Shown here in pieces: positions 31,943-40,489 of a stretch of 64,000 nucleotides of DNA (the first letter of the stretch is position 1; every line of letters begins with the position of its first letter). Source of the stretch: Anaerolineales bacterium UBA5797 (GTDB lineage Bacteria; Chloroflexota; Anaerolineae; Anaerolineales; Villigracilaceae); the NCBI GenBank assembly GCA_002418205.1, contig DIDP01000076.1:18920-82919 (forward strand), read 5' to 3'. The translations under genes were made by a program, and so were the position numbers. The notes under the pieces are model-generated. The model made no database searches. It was not told the origin of the DNA and saw only the letters and a list, made by a program, of their open reading frames with translations.

Positions 31943-34579
31943 ATGACTGTCCGTGACCCTGTATGTGGAATGGAAATTGAACCCCAAAGTGCCTTCGCCG
32001 AGCGCGAACACATGGGGCAGACGTTGTATTTTTGCTCACAATCCTGCGTGGAACAGTTCGATATCGACCCGCACCATTATGTGATGACTTCGGCAACAAC
32101 GGGTTTTAATCCCGAACGGACGCTCACCCGCATCGAACTACCCGTCGCCGATCTGCCGTTTTACAAACCTGTCACCGCCCTGGAATCTGGTTTGCGCGCC
32201 CTGGAGGGCGTTCATCAAGTAACCACCAATGCAGGTGCGGGTGTGTTGCAGGTGGAATATGATTCCAAAAAGGTGAACATTCCGCAAATGGCGGCAGTCA
32301 TCCGCTTGGCGGGGTTTCAACCTGGCGGGTCGAATCTCAAAATCGGAATCGAGAACCTGCGTTGTGCCTCCTGTGTGAAGTTCATCGAGGATGAACTGAA
32401 GTCCACAGATGGCGTATTAAGCGCAACGGTCAACATTGCCACACAGGAAGCGAGCGTGGATTATCTCCCCCAAAAGGCAACCCTTGTACAATTGAATGCA
32501 GCCATTGAGGCTTGGGGATACAAGCCACGTCCTGCGCTGACTGGCGCGCCAATAGACAAACAAGAAGAGGCACATGCCCGTGAATACATCCGGCTGATGA
32601 GAATGTTCTGGTTCTCGGCAATTGTTTCCATTCCGGTGTTGTTATTCGCATACCCGCAATACGTTCCCGGCATCCGGGATTTGTCAATGGAGACCATCCG
32701 ATGGTCATGGGTTCTTTCCGCCGTTGCAACACTACCTGTGTTGTTCTATTCCGGGTATGACTTTTTCACAGGTGCGTGGGCGGCCTTCAAACATCGCTCA
32801 GCCAACATGAACACCTTGATCGCGCTCGGTACCGGCGCGGCATGGTTGTATTCAACGTTTGCCATTGCATTTCCGTCCGTGTTTCCTGAAGGGACATCCG
32901 AGCCGTTTTACGATGTAGTTGCAGTTGTCATTGCATTGGTTGTGTTGGGGCAGGCACTTGAACTACGCGCCAAGGGACAATCCAGCGCGGCGATCAAGAA
33001 ATTGTTGGGTCTACAAGCGAAGACTGCCCGCGTGATTCGCAATGGAAAAGAACTTGATCTGCCTGTAGAAGAAGTGTTGGTCGGCGATGTGATCCAGGTC
33101 CGTCCCGGTGAGAAAATACCCGTGGATGGCGTTATCGTCGAAGGCAGTTCTGCCGTGGATGAGTCGATGCTGACGGGTGAGTCGTTGCCAGTTTCCAAGA
33201 AACAGGGAGATGAGGTGATCGGAGCGACCTTGAACAAGACAGGCGCGTTCAAATTCCGCGCCACGAAGGTCGGCAAGGATACGGCTCTCGCGCAGATCGT
33301 GAAGATGGTGCAGGACGCGCAAAATTCCAAAGCACCAATTGCCCGTCTTGCCGATACCATCTCTGGTTATTTCGTACCCATCGTGATGATTCTCGCCGTG
33401 TGGACGTTCGTCATTTGGTTCGTGATTGGACCTCAACCGCAATTGGTATATGCACTCGTTACCAGTGTAACCGTGCTCATCATTGCCTGCCCCTGCGCTT
33501 TGGGTCTTGCCACGCCCATGAGCTTGATGGTCGGCATTGGCAAAGGTGCGGAACATGGGATTCTCATCCGCTCTGGCGAAGCCCTGCAAACTGCGCGAGC
33601 CATTCAAACCGTGGTGTTGGATAAGACGGGCACGATTACAAAGGGAAAGCCTGAGTTAACGGATGTCATCCTTACCAATTCCATGAATGGTAACAGCCAT
33701 CAGTTGTTGCGCCTGGTGGCATCCGTTGAGAAGGTCAGTGAACATCCCCTGGCGCAAGCCATTGTGGACGGAGCACAGGCGCGAAAACTGGAATTGACCG
33801 ATGTGCAGGATTTTGAAGCCATCCCTGGACATGGCGTTTCCGCGAAGGTTGAAGGACGAAATATCCTGATTGGCAATCTCAAGTTGATGAACCGAGAGAA
33901 CATCGCGCTGGGCGAGTTGGAGAATAGATCCAAATCGCTCGCCGACGATGGCAAGACCCCAATGTTCGTCGCAATTGACGGCAAAGCCGCTGGTATTGTT
34001 GCCGTGGCAGACACGGTCAAGGAAGATTCTGCCGAAGCGATCAAAGCTCTGCAAGGTATGGGCATTGAAGTTGTGATGATCACCGGCGATAATCGCCGCA
34101 CCGCTGAAGCGATTGCTCGCAAGGTTGGGGTCACGCGCGTGCTGGCGGAAGTATTGCCCGAAGATAAGGCAAACAACGTTCACCTGTTGCAAGCGGAAAA
34201 CAAAAAAGTCGCGATGGTTGGCGATGGCATCAATGATGCCCCCGCGCTCGCACAAGCGGATGTCGGTCTCGCCATCGGAACAGGCACGGATGTCGCCATC
34301 GAAGCCTCGGACATCACGCTGATCAAGGGCAGTCTCAAAGGTGTGGTGACTGCCATCGAAGTCAGCCGCGCTACCATGACCAACATCTACCAAAACCTAT
34401 TTGGCGCCTTTATATACAACGTGTTGGGTATCCCTGTTGCTATGGGAGTATTGTTCCCGTTCTTTGGATTGTTGCTCAGCCCATTGATCGCGGGGGCAGC
34501 AATGGCATTCTCATCCGTGACCGTAGTTGGCAATGCCAACCGCCTGCGAGGCTTCAGACCGAAGTTTAGTGTAAAGTGA
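31943..34579 (+). CDS. copA: Copper-translocating P1B-type ATPase with N-terminal YHS domain
   Basis: This is an 878-aa ATPase. A YHS domain (DPVCGMEIEP; LYFCSQSC) occupies residues ~4-47. A degenerate HMA domain without CxxC follows (~60-125), then a real HMA domain with CASC (~130-195). Eight membrane helices follow, with the metal site CPC in ACPCALGLATP. Other motifs are TGES, DKTGT (phosphorylated Asp), an HP motif (EHPLAQ) and GDGINDAP. It exports Cu(I) or Ag(I) from the cytosol. It heads an operon of thioredoxin-like, TlpA, Lgt-like and cupredoxin genes under regulon promoter 7. Confidence 0.93.
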   Translation: MTVRDPVCGMEIEPQSAFAEREHMGQTLYFCSQSCVEQFDIDPHHYVMTSATTGFNPERTLTRIELPVADLPFYKPVTALESGLRALEGVHQVTTNAGAGVLQVEYDSKKVNIPQMAAVIRLAGFQPGGSNLKIGIENLRCASCVKFIEDELKSTDGVLSATVNIATQEASVDYLPQKATLVQLNAAIEAWGYKPRPALTGAPIDKQEEAHAREYIRLMRMFWFSAIVSIPVLLFAYPQYVPGIRDLSMETIRWSWVLSAVATLPVLFYSGYDFFTGAWAAFKHRSANMNTLIALGTGAAWLYSTFAIAFPSVFPEGTSEPFYDVVAVVIALVVLGQALELRAKGQSSAAIKKLLGLQAKTARVIRNGKELDLPVEEVLVGDVIQVRPGEKIPVDGVIVEGSSAVDESMLTGESLPVSKKQGDEVIGATLNKTGAFKFRATKVGKDTALAQIVKMVQDAQNSKAPIARLADTISGYFVPIVMILAVWTFVIWFVIGPQPQLVYALVTSVTVLIIACPCALGLATPMSLMVGIGKGAEHGILIRSGEALQTARAIQTVVLDKTGTITKGKPELTDVILTNSMNGNSHQLLRLVASVEKVSEHPLAQAIVDGAQARKLELTDVQDFEAIPGHGVSAKVEGRNILIGNLKLMNRENIALGELENRSKSLADDGKTPMFVAIDGKAAGIVAVADTVKEDSAEAIKALQGMGIEVVMITGDNRRTAEAIARKVGVTRVLAEVLPEDKANNVHLLQAENKKVAMVGDGINDAPALAQADVGLAIGTGTDVAIEASDITLIKGSLKGVVTAIEVSRATMTNIYQNLFGAFIYNVLGIPVAMGVLFPFFGLLLSPLIAGAAMAFSSVTVVGNANRLRGFRPKFSVK

Positions 34580-34585
34580 GCTGTT

Positions 34586-34900
34586 ATGAAAATTGAACTT
34601 CTCTATTTCGATGGTTGTCCCTCCTGGGAAGCTGGTTTGGAAAGTCTTCGGACTGCTTTACAAGAGGAGGGAATCTCCGCCTCTGTGGAAATGGTGAAAG
34701 TAGAGACCGATGAAGATGCGGAGCGTTTGAAATTCCTCGGTTCCCCTCATTTTCGTGTTGATGGTATGGATTTATGGCATGAGGAACGCGAAACGTATTC
34801 GATGAGTTGCCGCGTCTATTCCACGCCTGAAGGCGTCAAGGGATTTCCCACTGTCCATATGCTGCGGGAAAAACTGCAATCACTGTCTGGAACACCATAA
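34586..34900 (+). CDS. Small thioredoxin-like protein
   Basis: This is a 104-aa protein starting KIELLYFDGCPSWEAGL, a pattern of short thioredoxin-like proteins with one N-terminal Cys where thioredoxin has CxxC, plus a second Cys near residue 72. It lies 6 nt after the copper ATPase gene, and its stop overlaps the next start (TAATG). It may shuttle metal or thiols in the cytosol (inference). Confidence 0.72.
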   Translation: MKIELLYFDGCPSWEAGLESLRTALQEEGISASVEMVKVETDEDAERLKFLGSPHFRVDGMDLWHEERETYSMSCRVYSTPEGVKGFPTVHMLREKLQSLSGTP

Positions 34901-35451
34901 TGAAAAACTCCCGCTTTATCACGTGGATGACCTGGGCTTTGATTCTCGGAATGTTCTGGACTGTTTTCTCGCGCGTCTCGCCCGACCGGCCTAAAGCGCA
35001 GCAGGATGCAGTTGCCAAAGAAGGCTTCACTGCGCCCAACTTCGCCCTCGACCTGTTGGACGGCAGCACAGTTGCGCTTTCCGATTTACGCGGCAAGGTG
35101 GTGCTGGTCAACTTCTGGACATCGTGGTGCCCACCCTGCCGTCTGGAAATGCCAGCCATCGAAAAAGCGTATCGAAGTTACAAGGACATTGGCTTTGTGG
35201 TGATCGGCTTGAACCTCACCGCCCAGGATTCAGAACAAGCCGCGGCTGATTTTGCAAAAGAAATCGGTTTGACTTTTCCCATCGCGCTCGACCGCGATAA
35301 TGCGACTGGGAACCTGTATCGCATCACTGCCCTGCCGACTTCGTACTTCATTGATCGCAAGGGAGTAATTCGTTCCGTTGTGGTCGGCGGACCCATGAGC
35401 GAGGCATTGATTCAATCCAAGGTGGAAGAGCTATTACGGGAGGGCGAGTAA
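34900..35451 (+). CDS. TlpA/ResA-type thiol-disulfide oxidoreductase
   Basis: This is a 183-aa protein with an N-terminal membrane anchor and a thioredoxin fold. The active site is CPPC (in WTSWCPPCRLEMP) and the cis-Pro is in ALPTSYFID. It would reduce disulfides outside the membrane, for example of copper chaperones or cytochrome c. It overlaps both neighbours by 1 nt, so is tightly coupled. Confidence 0.92.
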   Translation: MKNSRFITWMTWALILGMFWTVFSRVSPDRPKAQQDAVAKEGFTAPNFALDLLDGSTVALSDLRGKVVLVNFWTSWCPPCRLEMPAIEKAYRSYKDIGFVVIGLNLTAQDSEQAAADFAKEIGLTFPIALDRDNATGNLYRITALPTSYFIDRKGVIRSVVVGGPMSEALIQSKVEELLREGE

Positions 35452-36197
35452 TGTTCCCTTACCTTCGACTTGGACCCTTCCTGCTTCAAATGCCATTGTT
35501 GATGTTGTTCATTGGTTTTTGGATCGGCTCAACATTCACCGAGCGTGAAGCCGCCCGCCTTGGTTTAAACAAGGAGAAAATCAATAACCTGATTGGGTAC
35601 GGATTGCTCGGCGGGATTCTCGGAGCAAGGCTTGTCTATGCTGCGCAATACGCCTCAGTTTATGTGGCAAATCCATTGGGCTTGTTCTCGCTGAGCACAA
35701 GCACGCTTTCTCCCATCGGGGGTTTTCTAATCGGTATGTCCACAGCCTTGATATATGGATATCGTCAGAAACTTCCGTTTCGCCGATCATTGGATGCGCT
35801 CACGCCTGGGTTGGCATTCTTCATGATCTCAATTGGTGTCTCCCACCTGCTCAGCGGAAATGCCTACGGCTCGCCGTCTCGTGTCCCCTGGGCAATGTAC
35901 GTGTGGTCTGATTATCGTCACCCAACGCAACTTTATGAAATCTTTCTTGCGCTGGCGATCTTTACACTCGTGCTTCCAAAAGTTCTTCCAGCCCACGCGC
36001 CAGGAATTCGCTTTGCGCAGTTCGTCTCTCTTTCCGCGCTGGCGCGAGTCTTTCTCGAAGCCTTCCGCGGCGACAGTGTACTCTGGCTGGATGGTTATCG
36101 CGCCGCGCAAGTGATGGGGTTGCTTGTTCTTATTATTTGCATTGTCTTGTTGAGACAATGGGAAAGGATCGAACCAAATGAGGCAAGCATCTGGTAA
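35451..36197 (+). CDS. Lgt-like membrane protein lacking key catalytic residues
   Basis: This 248-aa protein has seven membrane segments and clear likeness to prolipoprotein diacylglyceryl transferase: GGILGARLVY, the PIGGFLIG loop, HPTQLYE and ARVFLEAFR. Residues essential in known Lgt are changed. The HGG His is Ile here, and the GRxGNFxNGE signature reads GVSHLLSGNAYG, losing Arg, Asn and Glu. So it is probably not a working Lgt, and a role with the adjacent TlpA protein is possible. It overlaps both neighbours. Confidence 0.78.
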   Translation: MFPYLRLGPFLLQMPLLMLFIGFWIGSTFTEREAARLGLNKEKINNLIGYGLLGGILGARLVYAAQYASVYVANPLGLFSLSTSTLSPIGGFLIGMSTALIYGYRQKLPFRRSLDALTPGLAFFMISIGVSHLLSGNAYGSPSRVPWAMYVWSDYRHPTQLYEIFLALAIFTLVLPKVLPAHAPGIRFAQFVSLSALARVFLEAFRGDSVLWLDGYRAAQVMGLLVLIICIVLLRQWERIEPNEASIW

Positions 36198-36828
36198 AAA
36201 ACGTTATATCCCTGCCTTGAGCTTTCGCTGGCTCACGCCATTGTATGATCCTCTGCTCAAATGGGTCATGCGCGAGGAAACTTTTAAACAAAGGTTGATC
36301 CAACACGCGAACATTCGTCCAGGCATGAAGGTTCTCGATCTCGGCTGCGGCACAGGTACGCTCACCATCATGCTCAAAAAAATCCATCCGAACGCGCAGG
36401 TTACAGGCGTGGATGGCGACCCTGATGTATTGAAAATTGCGCTAGATAAATCTCGCGGTTCGGATATTCAATGGGATGAAGGACTCGCCTCCTCCCTGCC
36501 CTATCCTGATTCCACCTTCGACAGAGTAGTCACCAGCCTGGTCATTCACCACCTCATCACGGACGATAAACGACTCGCATTCAAGGAAATCCATCGTGTG
36601 CTCAAACCAGATGGAGAATTGTATGTGCTTGACTTTGGCGCACCGCATTCTTCAACGACACGTTTCATGACGACCTACATGCGTCGTCTCGAGGAAACCG
36701 CCGATAACTTCGACGGTTTGATCCCGCGCTTCGTGGCAGAGGCAGGCTTCGGGTCTATAAAAGAAGCGGAGAACTTCGTCACGGTGTTCGGTCCGTTATC
36801 CATCATCCAAGCAATGAAAGGAACTTGA
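36178..36828 (+). CDS. Class I SAM-dependent methyltransferase
   Basis: This is a 216-aa protein. Motif I is VLDLGCGTG near residue 54, followed by an acidic GVDGD and the post-III HRVLKPDGELYVLDFG typical of UbiE-like enzymes. The substrate is unknown; quinones or small thiols/metals are options. It overlaps the Lgt-like gene by 20 nt, within the copper ATPase operon. Confidence 0.87.
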   Translation: MRQASGKKRYIPALSFRWLTPLYDPLLKWVMREETFKQRLIQHANIRPGMKVLDLGCGTGTLTIMLKKIHPNAQVTGVDGDPDVLKIALDKSRGSDIQWDEGLASSLPYPDSTFDRVVTSLVIHHLITDDKRLAFKEIHRVLKPDGELYVLDFGAPHSSTTRFMTTYMRRLEETADNFDGLIPRFVAEAGFGSIKEAENFVTVFGPLSIIQAMKGT

Positions 36829-36829
36829 T

Positions 36830-37207
36830 ATGACTCAAATCCAAATCTTTGTGATTCTTTCGGGAATCGCGTTGACCGTATTGATCGCCTGGTATTTCTG
36901 GTTTGCCCCCAAGGCGCAGACGCGTGTTGCGGTATCTGCATCTGGCGCACAGGAGGTGGCAGTCACGGTCAAGGGCGGATACACACCCGATGTGATCGTG
37001 GTGCAAAAAGGACGCCCTGTGCGGTTGACGTTCACACGCCAGGAAAGTTCAGCGTGTTCTGAGAAAGTGTTGTTCCCTGACTTCAATCAGAATGCTTTGC
37101 TGCCAGAGGGCGAACAAGTGACACTGGAATTCACCCCCGAACAATCTGGCGAATATGGCTTCCAATGCCAGATGGGAATGTTACGTGGCAAGTTGATCGT
37201 GGAATAA
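36830..37207 (+). CDS. Membrane-anchored cupredoxin
   Basis: This is a 125-aa protein with one N-terminal helix and an EfeO/plastocyanin-type cupredoxin domain. It has GGYTPDVIVVQKGRPV, SSACSEKV, and the C-terminal EYGFQCQMGM with Cys and Met as type-1 copper ligands. It is likely to carry copper or electrons outside the membrane. It starts 2 nt after the methyltransferase stop. Confidence 0.87.
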   Translation: MTQIQIFVILSGIALTVLIAWYFWFAPKAQTRVAVSASGAQEVAVTVKGGYTPDVIVVQKGRPVRLTFTRQESSACSEKVLFPDFNQNALLPEGEQVTLEFTPEQSGEYGFQCQMGMLRGKLIVE

Positions 37208-37228
37208 TGACGAAAGGAACATGTAAAA

Positions 37229-37435
37229 ATGAAACACGAAAAAATCCATATGCCAAACCTTTCCTACATTGCGGCATTTGTCATTGGCGTGATCTTTTTC
37301 GCCGTATTATGGAGGATGTTATTCGGCTCGGCATCCGGTCTGATGGTTCTGGCTGGCATGATTGGAACCGCGACCGCTGTGACTATCTTCTGGCTCAGGA
37401 ATGAAAATCAACATCATGGAAAGGGAAAACAATGA
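37229..37435 (+). CDS. Small two-helix membrane protein
   Basis: This is a 68-aa protein with two membrane helices and a His-rich tail (NENQHHGKGKQ). AAAGGAA lies upstream of the ATG. The stop overlaps the next start (ATGA). The family was not recognised, but it is real by context in the copper operon. Confidence 0.65.
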   Translation: MKHEKIHMPNLSYIAAFVIGVIFFAVLWRMLFGSASGLMVLAGMIGTATAVTIFWLRNENQHHGKGKQ

Positions 37436-37641
37436 CGTTGGACCAAAACGAAATCCTCCCTGCCCCTCCACAACCGGAATATATAACGGCTTGTGGAGGA
37501 AAAATCAAGGATCCATCCAAATATCCCAGCGCAGAGTATCACGGCGAGAGGATATATTTCTGTACGCAGGCATGTTTGGATGTATTTCTTTTGAATCCCG
37601 ACCCTTTTATGGCTGGTGAAATCGAACACCCTCTTGATTAA
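37432..37641 (+). CDS. YHS-like domain protein
   Basis: This is a 69-aa protein with a diverged YHS domain: TACGGKIKDPSKYP followed by IYFCTQACLDVF. The first motif has CGG instead of DPVCG. It is the last gene of the copper ATPase operon and is coupled by a 4-nt overlap. Confidence 0.75.
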   Translation: MTLDQNEILPAPPQPEYITACGGKIKDPSKYPSAEYHGERIYFCTQACLDVFLLNPDPFMAGEIEHPLD

Positions 37642-37681
37642 TTCAATATGACAATCAGGAAATCATTCCTGATAAATATCA

Positions 37682-37749
37682 TAAGCAAATCAGCGCATTT
37701 CGAAACAGGTCGAAATGCGCTGTTGATTATTTCATGGGAGTTGTAAGAT
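37682..37749 (+). promoter_or_regulatory. Regulon promoter 8 (degenerate palindrome)
   Basis: TAAGCA-AATC-AGCGCA is a poor palindrome, but TGCGCT at +19 (37716-37721) and TAAGAT after exactly 46 nt keep the spacing of the better sites. TGCGCT is also one arm of a hairpin (37692-37721). The DoxX gene at 37791 starts 93 nt past the palindrome. Confidence 0.45.
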
Positions 37750-37790
37750 GAGTTCAAAGCAAGACAAAATTCATCCTCAAAGGAGAAAAA

Positions 37791-38360
37791 ATGACTACTC
37801 AAACCTTATCCCGGGAATATCAACTCGCTGATGTTCCCTTTACGAAAACCCTGTTCGAAGGCAAGGCGTTTGCCTGGCTCTGGCTTGCCATCCGTCTGTA
37901 TCTGGGATACCAATGGATCGAATCGGGTTGGGGCAAGATCACCAACCCCGCCTGGATGCAGGGCGGCGAAGCATTGAAGGGCTTCTGGGAGCGCGCCATC
38001 GTTATTCCCGATGCACCTGCCCGCCCATTGATCGCCTTCGACTGGTATCGCAATTTCATCCAGTTTATGCTGGACAGCGGCAATTACGTCTGGTTCGCCA
38101 AACTCGTGGCGGTGGGCGAATTGCTGGTGGGCGCGGCGCTGATCCTGGGCATCTTCATCTGGTTCTCCGCTTTTATTGGCGGTTTTATGAATTGGAATTT
38201 TATGATGGCGGGCTCGGCTTCTGTCAATCCTGTCTTCCTGATCCTCTCGATCCTGCTCATCCTTGCCTGGAAAACCTCAGGCTGGATCGGACTCGACCGC
38301 TGGCTTCTGGTTCAGGTTGGCACACCCTGGCAACCTGGATTGATCTTCCAAAAAAAGTAA
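37791..38360 (+). CDS. DoxX/DoxD-like membrane protein
   Basis: This is a 189-aa protein with four membrane helices. It has RLYLGYQWIESGWGK near the N-terminus and GELLVGAALILG, typical of the DoxX/DoxD family linked to thiosulfate:quinone oxidoreductase and thiol redox. An AAAGGAG site precedes the ATG. It is a single gene followed by a terminator. Electron exchange with quinone is plausible but not shown. Confidence 0.85.
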   Translation: MTTQTLSREYQLADVPFTKTLFEGKAFAWLWLAIRLYLGYQWIESGWGKITNPAWMQGGEALKGFWERAIVIPDAPARPLIAFDWYRNFIQFMLDSGNYVWFAKLVAVGELLVGAALILGIFIWFSAFIGGFMNWNFMMAGSASVNPVFLILSILLILAWKTSGWIGLDRWLLVQVGTPWQPGLIFQKK

Positions 38361-38391
38361 TTCTTCGTTCGGCGCATCTCTCCTCCTCAAG

Positions 38392-38430
38392 CGACATCCG
38401 AAGGTGACTTCGGGTGTCGTTCTTGATATT
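38392..38430 (+). terminator. Hairpin after DoxX gene
   Basis: CGACATCCGAAG and CTTCGGGTGTCG form a 12-bp stem with one G-T pair and a 4-nt loop, followed by a weak T-rich tail. Confidence 0.7.
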
Positions 38431-38509
38431 CTCTTTTTGAATTCTTCACACTATCTTTATAGGCACAAACTATACTGCCGACCTGAATATACATTATGGA
38501 GCAAAAACA

Positions 38510-40123
38510 ATGACCAACTCGACTCAAATTTCGCGGAGAGACGTTCTTAAACTGATGGGACTTGGCGCGGGAGGGGCGTTCCTCAGCGCCTGCGGACTTC
38601 TCCCGTCCGCCTCAACCAACCCGACAGCGGCTCCTGTCTTCCCGACTCCGCTTACCCCTTTGCCTGATCTTCCGATTCTGTCTGCGGAACTGACGGCTGG
38701 GCGCGGCACGCTCCCCATTTTTTCGGGGAAGGAAACGCCCGTTTGGCGGTATCAGGCTTCGGTTAAGGAGGGAGGCGGGGATTTCATCCAAACGTTGAGC
38801 GGCTCGTATTTGGGTCCAATTTTCAGGGTGAAACAGGGACAACGAGTCCAGGTTCGGTTGAACAACGAATTACCCGACCCGACCATCATCCACTGGCATG
38901 GGTTGAAAATTCCAGAAGAGATGGATGGGCATCCGCGCTATGCTGTCGCGCCTGGGAAAAGTTTTGACTATGATTTTCAGGTGATCAACCGCGCGGGCAT
39001 GTATTGGTTCCATCCTCATCCGCACCAGTTGACAGGACCCCAAGTCTATTACGGGCTGGCGGGCTTGTTCATCGTCAGTGACGAAGAGGAAGCCGCGCTG
39101 GGTTTGCCTGCGGGCGAGTATGATCTGCCGCTGGTGATTCAGGATCGTATTTTTGATTCGCAAAACCAAATGGTCTATCTGGCAAACGGCATGATGGATT
39201 CGATGATCGGATTTCTGGGCGACACGATTTTAGTCAATGGTTCACCCAATGCAACACTGGATGTCAAAGCCAGCGCATACCGCTTGCGCCTGCTGAACGG
39301 CTCAAACTCGCGCATCTATAAATTCGCCTGGCAGGATGGCACACCCCTGACCGTGATCGCCACCGACGGCGGCTTACTGGAAACACCCGTGACCCGCGAC
39401 TACATCACGATGGGACCTGGCGAACGCGTGGAGTTGTGGGCGGATTTCAGCGGAAGAAATGCAGGCAGTGAAATGAAATTGGTCAGCCTGCCATATACCG
39501 ATTTCAGCGGTGGAGGCGGCATGATGGGCGGCGGGATGATGGGCAGTTCTGGATTGCCAAATGGTACGCCGTTCGACATCCTGCGTTTGATGATCGGCGA
39601 GAAAGGAGCGGACGTGAACCCGTTGCCCTCGCAACTCTCCACGATTGAACGACATGCTGTGAACGATGCAGTCAATGGAAACAATCCGCGCTCGTTCAGG
39701 CTGGCAATGCAGGGCATGGTTCACACCATCAACAACCGCCTGTTCGAGATGGACGCAGTGGCGCAGGATGAGATCGTGCGGCTGAACGACCTGGAAGTTT
39801 GGGAGTTTGTCAATCTCGAAGGCAGCGGGGGTGGCATGGGAATGGGCATGATGAATATGGAAATGCCGCATCCCATGCACATCCACGGCGTGCAATTCCA
39901 AGTGCTTGAGAGGCAGATCGCGCGCGGATTTGAATCCGCGTATCAAGAATTGAGCGGCGGCTTTGTGGACGAGGGTTGGAAGGATACCGTGCTGGTGATG
40001 CCAGGCGAAACCGTTCGGGTGCTTGTGCGCTTCGAGAATTACACAGGGATATATCTTTATCACTGCCACAATCTCGAACATGAGGATGCGGGCATGATGC
40101 GAAACTACAGGATCAAAGGTTGA
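38510..40123 (+). CDS. Three-domain multicopper oxidase (CueO/CotA-like)
   Basis: This is a 537-aa protein with both a twin-arginine motif (SRRDVLK) and a lipobox-like LSAC, so it is exported folded and probably lipid-anchored. Copper ligand motifs are HWHG, FHPHPH, HPMHIHG and the terminal YHCHNLEHEDAGMM. A Met-rich insert (GGGMMGGGMMG) and a second one (GMGMGMMNMEM) resemble Cu(I)-binding segments of CueO. The likely role is oxidation of Cu(I) to Cu(II). A half-site TAGGCA at 38459 lies just upstream but without the regulon spacing. Confidence 0.92.
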   Translation: MTNSTQISRRDVLKLMGLGAGGAFLSACGLLPSASTNPTAAPVFPTPLTPLPDLPILSAELTAGRGTLPIFSGKETPVWRYQASVKEGGGDFIQTLSGSYLGPIFRVKQGQRVQVRLNNELPDPTIIHWHGLKIPEEMDGHPRYAVAPGKSFDYDFQVINRAGMYWFHPHPHQLTGPQVYYGLAGLFIVSDEEEAALGLPAGEYDLPLVIQDRIFDSQNQMVYLANGMMDSMIGFLGDTILVNGSPNATLDVKASAYRLRLLNGSNSRIYKFAWQDGTPLTVIATDGGLLETPVTRDYITMGPGERVELWADFSGRNAGSEMKLVSLPYTDFSGGGGMMGGGMMGSSGLPNGTPFDILRLMIGEKGADVNPLPSQLSTIERHAVNDAVNGNNPRSFRLAMQGMVHTINNRLFEMDAVAQDEIVRLNDLEVWEFVNLEGSGGGMGMGMMNMEMPHPMHIHGVQFQVLERQIARGFESAYQELSGGFVDEGWKDTVLVMPGETVRVLVRFENYTGIYLYHCHNLEHEDAGMMRNYRIKG

Positions 40124-40128
40124 GTAGG

Positions 40129-40163
40129 AACAGGCTCCAAAAATCGGAGCCTGTTTTTTTTAG
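40129..40163 (+). terminator. Terminator of multicopper oxidase gene
   Basis: AACAGGCTCC and GGAGCCTGTT stem with a 7-nt loop, then a run of T. Confidence 0.92.
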
Positions 40164-40171
40164 AAGGGCGA

Positions 40172-40240
40172 TACGCAGAATTGCTTATTCCTACATCAAG
40201 CCATTCTGCGCTTCAATAATTCCAGTAGCGACTCTACAAT
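40172..40240 (+). promoter_or_regulatory. Regulon promoter 9
   Basis: The variant palindrome TACGCA-GAAT-TGCTTA (40172-40187) has TGCGCT at +20 and TACAAT after 47 nt, one base more than the others. ATG 40274 is 86 nt past the palindrome. Confidence 0.62.
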
Positions 40241-40273
40241 CCAACCGTCAGATCACAACCAAGGAGTTTCGAT

Positions 40274-40477
40274 ATGTCATTCAAAGATCCCGTCTGTGGA
40301 AAACGCGTCAATCGCGGCAAAGCCCATATCACCATCGAGTTCGAAGGTGTGAACTATTTTCTGTGCTGTCCGCAATGCCAGGCTCAGTTTGAACGTTCCC
40401 CAAAAACCTTTGCCAAGCCCGAATTGGGAGAGAAGGCAAGGAAAGTCCAGCACTATCCCGTAAAACAACACAATTAA
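40274..40477 (+). CDS. YHS-domain protein
   Basis: This is a 67-aa YHS domain: KDPVCGKRVN, then YFLCCPQCQAQFE, with an extra Cys next to the usual one, and a basic tail. It has a ribosome site AAGGAG before the ATG. It is followed 12 nt later by an HMA gene, so a small cytosolic copper-binding pair is likely. Confidence 0.82.
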   Translation: MSFKDPVCGKRVNRGKAHITIEFEGVNYFLCCPQCQAQFERSPKTFAKPELGEKARKVQHYPVKQHN

Positions 40478-40489
40478 AAGGAAACCATT

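Noticed and set aside
38459..38464. TAGGCA half-site upstream of the three-domain oxidase as a regulon member
   Set aside because: A second half-site is 10 nt away instead of 4, and the distance to the start codon is too short.
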